Shown piece by piece: positions 25,158-35,788 of a DNA stretch of 64,000 nt. The notes below the pieces were generated by a model, which made no database searches, had not been told where the DNA came from, and saw only the letters and a list, made by a program, of their open reading frames with translations. The position numbers and the translations under genes are program-made. The stretch comes from Antitrichia curtipendula (Eukaryota > Streptophyta > Bryopsida > Hypnales > Leucodontaceae): the NCBI GenBank assembly GCA_951230915.1, contig OX579636.1, forward strand, positions 32,733,567-32,797,566, written 5' to 3'. The first letter of the stretch is position 1, and each line of letters starts with the position of its first letter.

Positions 25158-25740
25158 TTGCTGTACAGAGTTGACAGGACGTCCGGACGTCCAGACGTCC
25201 CGCAAACGTGGGTGCTGACCGTCGGACGTCTTTTGACATACATAGTTTTCAGGTTCGACCTTCCAATGGACGGTTTAACAGGGCATCATACGGACGGGCC
25301 GTTGGACTCCGGACTGTTGGACGGACACGCCGTTGAGCGCACAGACTGTCCCACGGACGGGATCACACGGACAGATCGTCGAATAGGCTATCGAACAGGC
25401 GGTCAGCCGTCCGACCGTCTGACCGTCCGACAACTAAAATACGGCTCATAACAAACCATTGAAAAGGTATTGTTAAGAGCTTTCCAATGGTATATTATGC
25501 GTCCAATTTGGACAAAAACTCCGACGGTGAGATCCTTCCAAAGATTGGGGTCGACCCAGCCGTCCGCCCATCTAGCCGACCGTCCAACTGCTCGTCTGAT
25601 CATCTGACCGTCCGACAACTTAAATATGCCTTATAATATACCATTGGAAAGGTATTGTTGAGAGCTTTTCAATGGTATATCGTGCGTCCAATTTGGACAA
25701 AAAATCCGACGGTGGGATCCCTCCAAAGATTTTAGAACAT
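25158..25740 (-). repeat. 'ccgtccgac' module, copy 1 (inverted relative to copies 2 and 3)
   Basis: A GC-rich low-complexity part (25180-25430) made of GACGTCC, CGGACGG and CCGTCCGAC words is followed by two copies of a roughly 180 bp unit with 'taccattggaaaggtattgt' and 'cgtccaatttggacaaaaa'. The same units, reversed, make up 26145-26520 and 28620-28930 plus 29474-29700. No coding potential is credible; the frames are translations of the repeat. Confidence 0.8.
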
Positions 25741-25930
25741 AGCATTGTTTTAAATGTCAAAATTAGGTGTGATGACATTAATACATGTTAAAATGTGTGT
25801 TGTAAAATTTTGAAAAAATCCACAATGCATGTAAAATGAAATGCAATGAGTTACAATGCATTGCCCAAGGTAGAATAAGTCACTTATTGTAATAGGCAGT
25901 ATATGGCCGGCATACCCACTCTTGATTCTT
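25735..25930 (+). repeat. Long inverted repeat, left arm
   Basis: About 190 bp that reappears in reverse complement at 27915-28115, with landmarks 'gcccaaggtagaataagtca' and 'ttacaatgcattgccc'. The loop is about 2 kb. The pair could be the termini of a decayed foldback-type element or an inverted duplication; no target duplication was identified. Confidence 0.75.
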
Positions 25931-26144
25931 AGAATGATCTACAACCAAGAAAGTCATAATTTAGTTTTGCATACCTTAAAAAAACTAGCAATATAAATTA
26001 AATTTCTATCTAGAAATTTAAATAGACTAATAAAATTCACCTACCTAACTGAAAAATGATAAACTCGATCTTCTTAGGTGAAGATAAGAACTCCAAGAAT
26101 GCTGAAGATTAGAGGAATTACACTAATATTCAGCAACTAATCCT

Positions 26145-26520
26145 TGGAGGGATCCCACCGTCGGAGTTTTGTCCAAATTGGACGCATGACATATCATTGA
26201 AAAGCACTCAACAATACCTTTCCAAAGGTATATTATAAGGCATATTTAAGTCGTCAGACGGTCAGACGATCGGATGGACAGTTGGACGGTTGGCTAGATG
26301 GGCGGACGGCTGGGTCGACCTCAATCTTTGGAATGATCTCACTGTCGGAGTTTTTGTCCAAGTTGAACTCATAATATACCATTGGAAAGATCTCAACAAT
26401 ACCTTTTCAATGGTATATTATGAGCTATATTTTAGGCGTCGGACGGTCGGACGACTGACTGCCCGTCCGCTTGTCCGACCACCCGTTTGACCTCGCGTCC
26501 ACCCGCCCAGCTTTGCGTCC
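26145..26520 (+). repeat. 'ccgtccgac' module, copy 2
   Basis: Reverse complement of much of 25425-25740, preceded by 'actaatccttggagggatcc' that is also present before copy 3 at about 28625. It contains the uninterrupted sequence 'caatggtatattatgagc' at about 26410, which serves as the empty site for the element at 28929-29473. Confidence 0.8.
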
Positions 26521-26737
26521 GACTTCTTGGCTTGCCCATTTGCCCAACCTTTTGCATAACAACTATTTTTCCGTTTGCCCAATTGTCTTCCTCTATTGAG
26601 AACATTGGATTCCCAAAAGCACAAATTTGCTTTCAAAGACTGCTATTCAATGCTATAAGCATCTAATGTACATTAATGTATGCAAGGAAGGATAATTGAA
26701 GTTATTCTTCTACGAATTTAAGCCTATAGTCTAAATG

Positions 26738-26800
26738 CTATATCTTAAATCTTATATCCTAAATCCTATACCCTAAACCCTAAATTTCAAACCTTACATT
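26738..26800 (+). repeat. Degenerate telomere-like repeat
   Basis: A short run of CCTAAATC/CCCTAAA-type units, including 'ataccctaaaccctaaa'. Short interstitial stretches like this are common in plant DNA. A similar but reversed stretch ('ttaggatttagggttcagg') lies at 31945-31965. Confidence 0.6.
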
Positions 26801-27914
26801 ATTTACCAAAAACATTGGTGCAATGAGCAAAATATATTTGGCCTTCAATTCCCTTTAAATATCATTATCAAAATATAGCATATATGAACCTCACGAATTT
26901 ATGCATTTATGTTTTCAATGTGTTCTCTGTTTTCTTCATCAATTATTATGTACCAATGTACAAAGTGGAACATGTAATTATAACCTAAAAGTATTTCTTT
27001 AAGTTTTGTTGTAAAATGCATTGACAGTTCAAAACACAAAAATAAACGATCTAAATACAATACAATCAATTATACTATTTTATTATTCTATTAGGGGATG
27101 CTATTAAAAATGCTTTAAGCACTTCAATGTAATTTAATGTAGTTTAATGTAGCTCAAAATTGAATATTGCATTCATACAACCAAAATATAATTGAAGTTA
27201 TTTTCCTACATCGTAAATTGTAAACCGTCAACAACATATCTCATACAAAAAATATTGATCATTTGGTAGTAAAGAAGGTGACTGACCTTTAAATATGATA
27301 ATCCCTCATGTATGACAATTATAGACCTCATTTATGTACATATTTGTTATGTACTTCTACATCAAAAATAATATCATCAATTCATCTTGTTGTAATATGC
27401 AAATGTGAAACATGTAATTTTGATTTGAAGGATTACTCTAAATTTGGGCTTAGGATGCATACCAAATTCAAAGGATCAATACTATTAAACTACAATTGTA
27501 CAATCAATTTTATACTTTTATTAGATGGTGCTATATTAGTGAATGGAGAATCACCCATCTCCACATGAGCTCGTGAATTTTTTCAAGACCAAACATGTAC
27601 ATTATATAATATTGATTGATTTTTCAAAACAATTGCATTTTCATGCTTTAAAGGAGAATATGGATTTCATTGGAGTAAATTAGTAGATTATAATTGAACA
27701 AAGAAAAATGCTTGAATGCTTGTAATCTAAGTAATGATGGCATTGAATATCGTTCACATAAATAATTAATATTTTTATTTTGGAATATGTTGTCATAGTG
27801 AATTTTATGAGTTTATTCAAAGGTCTAGGTAAAACATTGGATTTATAATGTGGATTTTTGGAAAGACGGGGGGATTCTTGGTCCAGAATTAATTTATGAT
27901 TTTCTTGATTGTGG
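26801..27914. other. AT-rich loop of the inverted repeat, no gene seen
   Basis: No supported coding region. A 86-codon frame at 27308-27568 shows no recognisable motif. Confidence 0.5.
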
Positions 27915-28115
27915 ATCATGTTGAGAATCAAGGGTGGGTATGTCAACAATATACTGCCTACCACAATAAGTGACTTATTCTACCTTGGGCAATGTATTGT
28001 AACTCATTGCAACTCATTTTACATGCATTGTGGGTTTTTTCAAAATTTTACAACACACGTTTTAACATTTATTAATGTCATCACACTCAAATTTGACATT
28101 TAAGACAATGTTATA
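27915..28115 (-). repeat. Long inverted repeat, right arm
   Basis: Reverse complement partner of 25735-25930; see that entry. The match includes the outward block 'aatcaagggtgggtatg' against 'catacccactcttgatt' at 25912-25928. Confidence 0.75.
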
Positions 28116-28619
28116 TTTTTAAAATCTTATATAATGTCACTTTGTAGTATGGGTACCTTGAAACTATTGATTGGGATAAGTATGTTATACTTTAATGATT
28201 ACAAGTAGGTTTCATCTGAAAAAATAGTTTTTCTTAATTTCACAAAAAAATTCCAATACTATTATCAATATCAACTAATAGGACCAAAAAAATTAGCATA
28301 AGTAGAATTATCGATGTATGCCACAATCTTATAGCCAAAGAAATGTGGTAGCAATAAGAAATAGTGCATGTACAAATGATTTTATAATTAGAAAGTTATA
28401 AAACTTTTTTAACCTTGGAGATCACAATATGGATTTTAATATCGATTGAATTGAAAGAGGGAAAAATATATAGTCAGAGTCTTAGTATTATATATTTTAA
28501 ATCAAGCATACAAAGGTTCTGATAATCTAATTGGAAGCGAGCCATCCATCTAACTAAATCATGAAAAACTCGATCTTTTTAAGTACAGATAAAGATTACA
28601 AGATTACAAGAATTACACT

Positions 28620-28928
28620 ATAAATTAGCACCTAATCCTTGGAGGGATCCCACTGTTGGAGTTTTTGTCCAAATTAGACGCATGATATACCATTGAAAAG
28701 CTCTCAACAATACCTTTCCAATGGTATATTATAAGGCATATTTAAGTTGTCGGACGGTCAAACGGTCGGACGACTGCCTGCCTGTCCGCCTCAGCCCGCC
28801 CGTCCGACCTCCCATCCGACCATCCGTCCGACCTCAATCTTTGAAAGGTTCTTACCACTGGAGTTTTTGTCCAAATTGGACACATAATATACCATTGGAA
28901 AGCTTTCAACAATATCTTTCCAATGGTA
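28620..28928 (+). repeat. 'ccgtccgac' module, copy 3, left part
   Basis: Same orientation as copy 2, sharing 'taatccttggagggatccca' and the paired 'taccattggaaag' units. The module is interrupted after 'caatggta' at 28928 and continues at 29474. Confidence 0.8.
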
Positions 28929-29473
28929 AGGTAAACCTGCCCATAACAGGCAAACCACCCATGACAGGCACCTACTGAACTCCCCCATTACAGTCTTTTA
29001 TCAATCTATGAGAAACTTTTTCTTAAAAATGGGATGAAGACTGCATAAGGTTGATTTGTTGTTGTTATCAAAGCCTTGGGATATGGTTATGAAGTTATTA
29101 GTAACTGTTATGAACACTTACACCAATCTAGTCTAAAACTGGTAGTAAAAAGTAGTTTTTTTATTTCTTCATGTCATGTCCATGTTAGAAAGTCTTGTAG
29201 CCATCTTAGAAAATGTTATGACTGTTTTAGGTGGGAAGATGACCGTCATGGAAACAATTTTCTGCTGATTTGGGGTAGTCTACAGACTCTTTTGGGCTTA
29301 CTGGACAGTACACTTCAAAAATTCACCAAAAATTCATATTTTATCCAAAAAATAAAATTCCAGTTGCTTTCTTCATTTCTCACATGTGTCTTTGTTTGGA
29401 AAAAAATTTGATTATTTTTGCTAATGGCAATACAACAAATCAGTCATTCTGCCTGTCATAGGCAGGTTTACCT
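28929..29473. mobile_element. 545 bp inverted-repeat element with TA target duplication
   Basis: The ends are AGGTAAACCTGCC and its exact complement GGCAGGTTTACCT. A TA precedes (28927-28928) and follows (29474-29475). Removing the element plus one TA restores 'ggtatattatgagcc', which is exactly the text of module copy 2 near 26413, so the insertion is resolved to the base. Internal 'aggca' and 'tgacaggca' motifs extend the inverted repeat imperfectly. A TA duplication fits Tc1/mariner-type (Stowaway-like) elements, but the termini are not the usual plant Stowaway ends. A 111-codon frame at 29076-29411 shows no transposase motif. Confidence 0.85.
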
Positions 29474-29700
29474 TATATTATGAGCCATATTTTAGTCGTC
29501 AGACGGTCAGACAATTGGACGGCTGACCGCCCGTCTGACAGCCCAACCGGCAGCACGTCCGACCGACGTCCTCCCGTCTGGTGGTTGTCGTCTGGCAGAC
29601 AGTGACCACTACGTCCGCTGCATCCGCGGCATCGTCCGCGGATGCTGTGTCTGGACGTCCAGTTTTTGGACGTGATTTGCCTCCGAACGTTCAAATTCAT
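29474..29700 (+). repeat. 'ccgtccgac' module, copy 3, right part
   Basis: Resumes after the 545 bp insertion with 'tattatgagccatatttt' and then the GC-rich GTCGGACG-type words. It contains a strong hairpin 'gcatccgcgg ... ccgcggatgc' at about 29620-29645. Confidence 0.75.
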
Positions 29701-29808
29701 CAATCCTGTTGGTGTACCAAGAAGTACGAGGTATTCTCTCACAAGGAGTGACTCTAGGCAGAAAAGTTGGCACTAGAGTTGTAAACTTATTTGGAACAGG
29801 AGTATCCA
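29608..29808 (-). pseudogene. Exon-like open frame, family not recognised
   Basis: On the minus strand a typical acceptor ('tattggcag' ending near 29809) is followed by an open frame of about 65 codons starting MDTPVPNKFTTLVPTFLPRV and ending in a TAG after MPRMQRT. The last third runs through the GC-rich repeat module. It could be a captured exon or the first coding exon of a lost element gene. I recognise no domain. Confidence 0.3.
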
Positions 29809-29809
29809 T

Positions 29810-30079
29810 CCTGCCAATACAAGTACACAATTTTAGTTTGAAACATGAATACATTATGGAGTCCAAAAGACTAAATTGGTAAGTTTGGATAATTGAAGGC
29901 CACATTATCTTTGAGATGAGGATAAGATTTGAAATAACTATACAAAAGCATCATTTATTCACTCAAACTACATTAAAAATATTGTGAATACTTATCCCAA
30001 TGAAGATATAGGAGCAGAAAATGAATGTACATGAAATTTAATTTCTTAATGAAACTAGCTCTCTTAAGCATTCAAATTT
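29810..30079. other. AT-rich stretch, no gene seen
   Basis: No coding frame or repeat recognised. Confidence 0.5.
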
Positions 30080-30930
30080 ATCTTCAAAGCAAAGAGAATG
30101 TGATTGTGATAGATTTATTATAGAGTATTTTGATGCTCAATAACTGTGTACACTAGATACATATCTTCAACTCAAAGATAAATACAGAACAAGACAAAGA
30201 TAGAAAATGAGAGAACCAATGCAGTTTAGATTCATCTAAAGAATACAATACACTTAATAATGGAGGTTTAATTTATCCTCAGGTCAAAGATAAATCAAGA
30301 CAGTACATGAGGTCAAGTATGAAATCTTTAATATTGTCGACTGTATTATTTCTCAACTTGGAGAATTGTCATACTCTCTTAAATTCAAATATAAAAGATT
30401 AGGTGGATAATTGAAAAAACAATTGCTCTCAAAGGCTATTTGAAATTCTTCTAAAATGGACATTCAACAGACTTATGTTATATTATCTTCGAGTCGATGA
30501 TAAGTTCTAAGTTAGATAACAATTACCCGTGGAAAAGACAAATATTGATTATTAAGGATAATGCATTCAATCTCTTCAAGATTTCTTCTACTAAGAAAAA
30601 TTTATCTTCAACACAAGATAAGTGCATACACACATGATATAAGCCTCTATAATCTAATATGTAAATAAATGATTTTTGAAGAAAAATATATTTTATTAAT
30701 GTATATATGAAAATGACCTTCGTCTCGAAGATACATTTGAATCTAGTACATGCCTATTTTATCCTCAACTCGAGGATAAATTGGAGCTCGTCTCCATATT
30801 GTACTATAGATTTGAGGATAATCAGAACTCGTTCTACCTATTTTATCCTCAACTCAAGGACAAAATATACCTCATTCTACCTACTTTATCCTCAGCTCGA
30901 GGATATTTGGAGCTCAATCTCCCCAGACTA
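30080..30930. repeat. Dispersed array of short palindromes (TTATCCTCAACTCGAGGATAA type)
   Basis: About ten variants of an imperfect palindrome of about 20 bp, centred on CTCGAG or CTCAAG, occur near 30095, 30170, 30283, 30490, 30607, 30725, 30768, 30817, 30850 and 30893. Spacing is irregular (about 40-200 bp), closest at the right end where units also share 'ttggagctc' and 'ctacctattttatcc'. The spacers are otherwise AT-rich and non-coding. Function unknown. Confidence 0.7.
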
Positions 30931-31175
30931 TTTAGCAATTTTGATATTTACGGCGTAAAAATAGGTACTTTTTCTCTTCAAGATGTACAATTGTAAACAT
31001 TCCAAGTTTGTCATACTAATGAGAAATACTGAAATCAATCTCTTCTAAGCAAAGAACATATTACGTTGCATGTACAGGTCTATGTATAAAAACTTTGGAG
31101 TATGGACACAACAATCACAATCACTAGGAATAATAAAATTGAACAATAGGAAAAAGATGCTAATAGAGATTGTAC

Positions 31176-31405
31176 CACTACAAGAGAAAGGGGTGTTTTA
31201 AGTATAGTCCTAGAGATAAGATTTTAAGTAATGACCTTTACATGAGACTTTTGTAAGAATTTATTTGAAACACGTGTCTTTTTAGTAAAATTTTACTAAA
31301 AAGACACGTGTTTCAAATAAATTCTTACAAAAGTCTCATGTAAAGGTCATTACTTAAAATCTTATCTCTAGGACTATACTTAAAACACCCCTTTCTCTTG
31401 TAGTG
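31176..31405. mobile_element. CACTA-type MITE, 230 bp near-perfect hairpin
   Basis: Starts CACTACAAGAGAAAGGGG and ends in its complement at 31405; the two arms of about 112 bp pair almost perfectly through the centre 'gtaaaattttac' (about 31290). Target duplication TAC at 31173-31175 and 31406-31408. The CACTA terminus and 3 bp duplication place it with CACTA elements. The near-identity of the arms suggests recent origin or arm homogenisation. Confidence 0.9.
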
Positions 31406-32359
31406 TACTGACAAAAAAGCAAGCAAAACTGAACTGTATAAAAAGTACTCACTTTGTGAAACAAAATAGCAAGTGAACTTCAAAGGCGATGGCATTGCAA
31501 TGTTTGCACTACGGTGATGATGGATTGAAAAACTAGGGACAAAGAAAGAGGAAATGAGAGACAACACACGTAGGAGAAAGACGATTGATGATGGCGGGAT
31601 AAAATGAGTTGGATGGTTTAAAATTTTCATGAATTTTAGGAAGGCTTAGGGGAGAAGTATCTCCTGCCTTTAGGGGGAGTTGACTTTCCATTATCTCGAA
31701 GAATAGTAAGTTCGGAGACTATGGAGCACCTTTTAGAAAAGCGATGTGGAAATTAGGATTCCATTGAGATTCTTAGTTATAAATAGGAAAAAATTTGATG
31801 AACAAAAAAATTGGCAGCAGCTTTTCCTCGGAGAATGTGGAATTCTTTTGTAAAGTTCTGTGGATATTGGAAATTCCTAGATTTGGCCGTTCTCCAACTA
31901 TCCACCACCCGACTTTTTTTGGAGTACCCTATGTGTTTTAGAGATTTAGGATTTAGGGTTCAGGATTTAGGATCATACCACGCCATGCATTCAATTACAA
32001 ACGCCATTTTTTTGGAAAGATATGTCACCAATGCTTGGCAATTCATGTACAAAAACAAGCCCTCCAAAATACGATCTTGTTGCAAATATGGTGGAGACTT
32101 GAAATTTAAGGGCAAAATAAATTTGGGTCACTTACGTTCCCAATTTACAACACCATGCATATAAATCCATTGATGGGCCATTTTCTACTTTCTTTAAGAA
32201 GTCACGTCACCAATACTTGACAATTGACATGCAAACAAAGCAAAAGAAAAGGTCATTGTATAAGTAATTTATTATTTAATAGTATCACAAGTTCATTCTC
32301 TTTTTAAAAGGGATGTGTATAAAATAACTTTACATTCCCACTTGTTTGTCTTATAGTAA
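31406..32359. repeat. Non-coding region with a 2-unit diverged repeat
   Basis: Two related units at about 31980-32060 and 32165-32240 share 'tcaccaatgcttggcaattcatg' and 'gtcaccaatacttgacaatt'-like text. Relatives occur at 38690-39080 and, reversed, near 36130 and 40340. No gene is supported; the 117-codon frame at 31811-32164 lies in this repeat. Confidence 0.5.
32357..32359. repeat. Target-site duplication TAA, left copy
   Basis: TAA directly before the Harbinger terminus, repeated at 35789-35791. TAA/TTA is the standard duplication of PIF/Harbinger elements. Confidence 0.9.
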
Positions 32360-32686
32360 GGGTCACTTCACACTACGGCCGACCAAGTCGAGAGGCCGTG
32401 GGATTGAGTGGCCAAACTTTTGGTGAGAGTCCAAGGAAATGGGCAATAAATGATAGGATTTTGAGCCTTTGGCCGGCCATAGTGTAAAGCCTCCAAAGGC
32501 CAAGCCCAAAGTCCAAGCCCTTGGCAATGAACTCCCACGGCCTCTCAACTTGGCCAACCATAGTGTGAAGCCTCCAAAGGCCAAGTCCAAAGTCCAAATC
32601 CATACCATTTGATTTGGCTTGTATCCACAATTTTTCATATGAATAATCCTACAATTTCTGAAATTTTTCTCTCACCTTCTTTAACC

Positions 32687-34138
32687 ATGGATTCTAGAAA
32701 GGAACGCATTCTAGTTCTACTTTCGGTTTTCATGGTCATAAAGTATGTCATTGAGGGCATTTTGGCATTGCAAAAACTTGCAATTTTTGAACAAAATGCC
32801 CAAATGATGATGATGGCAGTTTTTATTGCCCAAGAACGTAGGGTGAATTTTCAAAGGAAGTGTTGGCAAATTCCAAGATATGGAGGTTTTTTGGAACATA
32901 CACTTATGGGAGCATTTTCAGATGGTGATTTTTGGAAGCGGATGAGGGTGAGTCCATCTACATTTCAATATCTATGTGTCCTTTTAGAACCTGTTTTGAA
33001 GAAGAAGGATACACATCTTAAAGAAATTATTAGTGTGAAGCGGAGGACTGCAATAACTCTTTCTCAATTAGCTACAGATAATTCATTGCAAATGATTGGT
33101 GATTTATTTGGCGTAGGATTGAGTACAACTTCTATCATTGTGAGGGATTATTGTAAAGCTATTAGGATTCATTTGAGACCATTGATTTTTTAAAACCAAA
33201 TCTTGCTTGGATGAAACAAATAGCCAAGGGGTTTGAAGAACTACATGGTATTCTGCTTATTCTAGGGGCAATAGATGGTAGCCACATTCCTATTATGGCA
33301 CCATCTCATGACCCTGTCGCATACTATTGTCAAAAAGGATATTACTCATGTTTGCTTCAAGGAGTTGTAGATGCTGATTGCAAATTTTGGGACTATGATT
33401 TTGGATGGGCTGGACGGATTCATGATTGGGCCTTATTTCAGAAATCTGAAATTGGAAAGAAGACTATGAGAGGTGCTTTTTTACCTTACAAATTCATTGG
33501 TGATGTTGCGTATCCTATGAGACCTTGGTTTTACTCACCATTCAAGGAAGAAAGAGAAGGATTGCCTAGACAAAAAGCACATTGGAATTTTATCCAATCA
33601 AACACCCGTACAGCTGTGGAAAGGGTACTTGAAATTTTGAAAGGAAGATGGCGCATACTATTGAAAAGAATTGACATGCCACTTCAAAATGTGCCTGACG
33701 TTGTTACGGCATCTCTATGTCTCCACAATCTGTGCATTCTAGAGAAAGATGAATTTTCTATGGACTGGGCTAAAGAAAAAAAAAAGAGCTGCAAGCTTAA
33801 ACCAATATGTCATTAGGAAAATTGCAGGAAACCAATATGTTCCACTCTTTGGAAGCATCATTGCGGGAAATGAGGGAACTCCAAAAAAAAATCCAGAAAG
33901 TGAAGAAGCTGCATTCATAGAACCGGAAGAAGAAGAAATTGAGAATGAAGAAAATCCAGCATGTGAAGAAACAAAGGCAAAGCGACAAGAAAAAATGAGG
34001 AGCATGTTGGCAGATTCAACACGAGTTCATCTATTGCTAGCCGAGACCTTTTACAAAGGTCATTTGGCTAGAAATTCAAACATTCAGTTTGAAAATTATA
34101 TGGAAGATGACGATGATTGTAGCCTAGATGAGGAGTAG
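32687..34138 (+). pseudogene. PIF/Harbinger transposase (DDE_Tnp_4 type) with two 1-base homopolymer shifts
   Basis: I take ATG 32687 (context accATGG), in frame with a slightly longer open frame from 32609. Segment 1 ends at TAA 33191-33193 and holds a helix-turn-helix region (RRTAITLSQLATDNSLQMIG). The next segment is in another frame from about 33190 and holds the catalytic triad: D in GAIDGSHIPI (33274), D in GRIHDWALF (33424) and E in TAVERVLEILKGRW (33619), plus GDVAYPM. A second shift at the A10 run (33775-33790) moves the frame to 33749-34138, which has an acidic tail (EEEEIENEEN) and ends DDDDCSLDEE. Both shifts equal the loss of one base in a T6 and an A10 run. Otherwise there is no stop, and total length of about 480 codons is usual. 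The protein would cut and paste the element. Confidence 0.88.
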
Positions 34139-34144
34139 CATATT

Positions 34145-35362
34145 CTAGAGCTTATTGATCAACCAATCAAATTGGTAATATACTCTTTCTAGCAACTTGT
34201 TTGTTCTCTCAAAGTTTTTCATCAAACCTATGCTAGTTTCTGCCATTTTCTTAAAAATATCAATGGCTCTATCATGGAAGCTTTGTTTACCTTTTGATGA
34301 TGATGGTGTAGAAGTGGTTGTTGGAGATGGTGCACTCTCCACATCCAGGGCTGAATTGTCTTGACTTTGTACTTTATTCGTGGTTGTAGCTGAAACATGC
34401 TTCATGATTTGCCCGACTTAGTGGTACCATTGATCTAGAGCATCATAAAATTTGCTCTCTTGCCGATTATTGCCCAAAATGCCATTGGCCATCTTGTCTT
34501 TTTTGTAAGAATCAAAAATGACCTTGAACTTCTTACGGCATGTTGCAGCAGTGCAGTTGAACTTAGGTAGCATAACAAGCATTTTAGCATGAAGCCTCAC
34601 CCAAGTATCAATTCCTACAAGCAAAACATTGAAAAAACATGAAGGAGTCAAAAACGGCACTAAAAGAACAATTACAGCACTTGCTTTCACTGTGAAACAA
34701 AGACTATGGAAGATATAAATGAGAAATGAAAGAGTCATTCATCAAAGGAAGGAGGTAGGTGGAGGGTTTGTCCACACCATGCAAAATCTCTCTATTGTGA
34801 TGGTGGAGACTAGGTTTCAAACCCCACCGGCGACATAACATTTGCATATACAATGGGGGAAAGAGGGGCCATGGTGGCCGGGCACGGGCATGGGCACGCG
34901 GTGGCGAAGGCCTTTAGGGCCCCAATCCTCAATCCGAAACCTTTTGCAAAAAAAATCAAATTAGGATAAAAAAATTATACCTTATTTTTTGCCGTTTCGA
35001 AGAAATTTAGGCTTCATCTCCCTATTCAATGCAACCAATTGAAGCACCTCCAAGTCCTCCCACATTTGGTTTGCCTCTTCTCCTTCTCCTTCAATTTTCA
35101 CAACTGCCTTCTTTTTCGGAGCTGTTTTTTTCTTCAAAACTCTCTTTTGCTTAGGAGCAACTCTCTTTTTGGAAGACCCTATAATTTCACAATCACCTCC
35201 TACAACAACCCTCTCTTCTCTTCTCTTCTCTCTAACTTGAGCTGAAAAGGGTTGAAATGCTCCATAAGAAATTGGAGCCAAAAAAAATTTCAACCCCATC
35301 AAAGGCAGTTGGCTGCAAAAGAAAGGGTTTTGAGAGAAATGGTCCATCTTCTCTACTTGCAA
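34145..35362 (-). pseudogene. PIF/Harbinger accessory SANT/trihelix-like DNA-binding gene
   Basis: The minus strand carries a 5' segment (35362-34982) with a Lys-rich stretch (KKRVAPKQKRVLKKKTAPKK) and WEDLEVLQLVALNREM, the start of a trihelix fold. After an intron with an acceptor at 34615 (TTGTAG), the second exon from 34614 continues IDTWVRLHAKMLVMLPKF and TCRKKFKVIFDSYKKDKM, then a Ser/Thr/Pro linker and a C-terminal helix, stopping at 34145. Two defects: a TAA just before the best donor (about 34985) and an in-frame TAA after DQWYH at 34418. In active Harbinger systems this protein binds the ends and helps bring the transposase to them. The start could be either ATG near 35362 or 35347. 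Confidence 0.8.
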
Positions 35363-35788
35363 AAAGAATGAGAGACCTAATAAACAACAAAGAGCTGCAA
35401 AAGAATTGAGAGATCTCTATCAAGAAATACAAGAGAAAGAGAGCAAAGAAGAAGGCGCATCCTACTTAGTTGCTGCCTTGCAAAAACAGTCCGCCAAGAT
35501 CTAACGGCTGAGATTATCTCAGTTTTTTTATTTTTTTTTACTTTATTTTTTCAAAATTTGACGACCTCTTGACCAGAGTTTGGGTTCCATTTTTGCTCAA
35601 CCCAAACTCAGGTCGAGAGTCCATCGATATGGAGTAAATTTTCTGACATATTGTCAGTTTTGAGGGCAACGACCTTTGGACTGTGCCTCTTAGTGTGAAG
35701 GCTTGAGAGGCCGAACTCTTGGGTTTCTGAAATCTGATTGGTGGAAATCGACGGACTCTCAACCTTGTGTCGTAGTGTGAAGTGGCCC

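Larger units (their letters stand above)
32360..35788. mobile_element. PIF/Harbinger transposon, 3.43 kb, complete ends
   Basis: Left end GGGTCACTTCACACTACG and right end, complemented, GGGCCACTTCACACTACG differ at one base. Both are flanked by TAA. The element has the standard two-gene layout: a plus-strand DDE transposase (32687-34138) and a minus-strand SANT/trihelix-like gene (35362-34145) that converge with only 6 bp between stops. A direct repeat 'gtgaagcctccaaaggccaag' occurs near 32485 and 32565 in the left subterminal region. Breaks in both genes mean it is probably immobile now, though the damage is light. Confidence 0.95.

Noticed and set aside
25158..25451. A 97-codon frame rich in Thr, Asp, Gly and Arg
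   Set aside because: It is the translation of the CCGTCCGAC-type repeat, and the same repeat elsewhere gives unrelated frames.
26738..26800. Telomere-like CCCTAAA units as a sign of a chromosome end or fusion
   Set aside because: Only a few degenerate units are present; such short runs are common in plant intergenic DNA and promoters.
29076..29411. A 111-codon frame in the 545 bp element, considered as a transposase
   Set aside because: No DDE/D motif or helix-turn-helix region is visible, and the element is too short for a mariner-type transposase.
30080..30930. Palindrome array considered as a CRISPR array
   Set aside because: Spacing is irregular, repeats are degenerate, no cas genes are present and the context is a plant nuclear genome.
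31811..32164. A 117-codon frame just left of the Harbinger element
   Set aside because: It lies within a repeat that recurs at 38.7-39.1 kb, where the frame is not kept.
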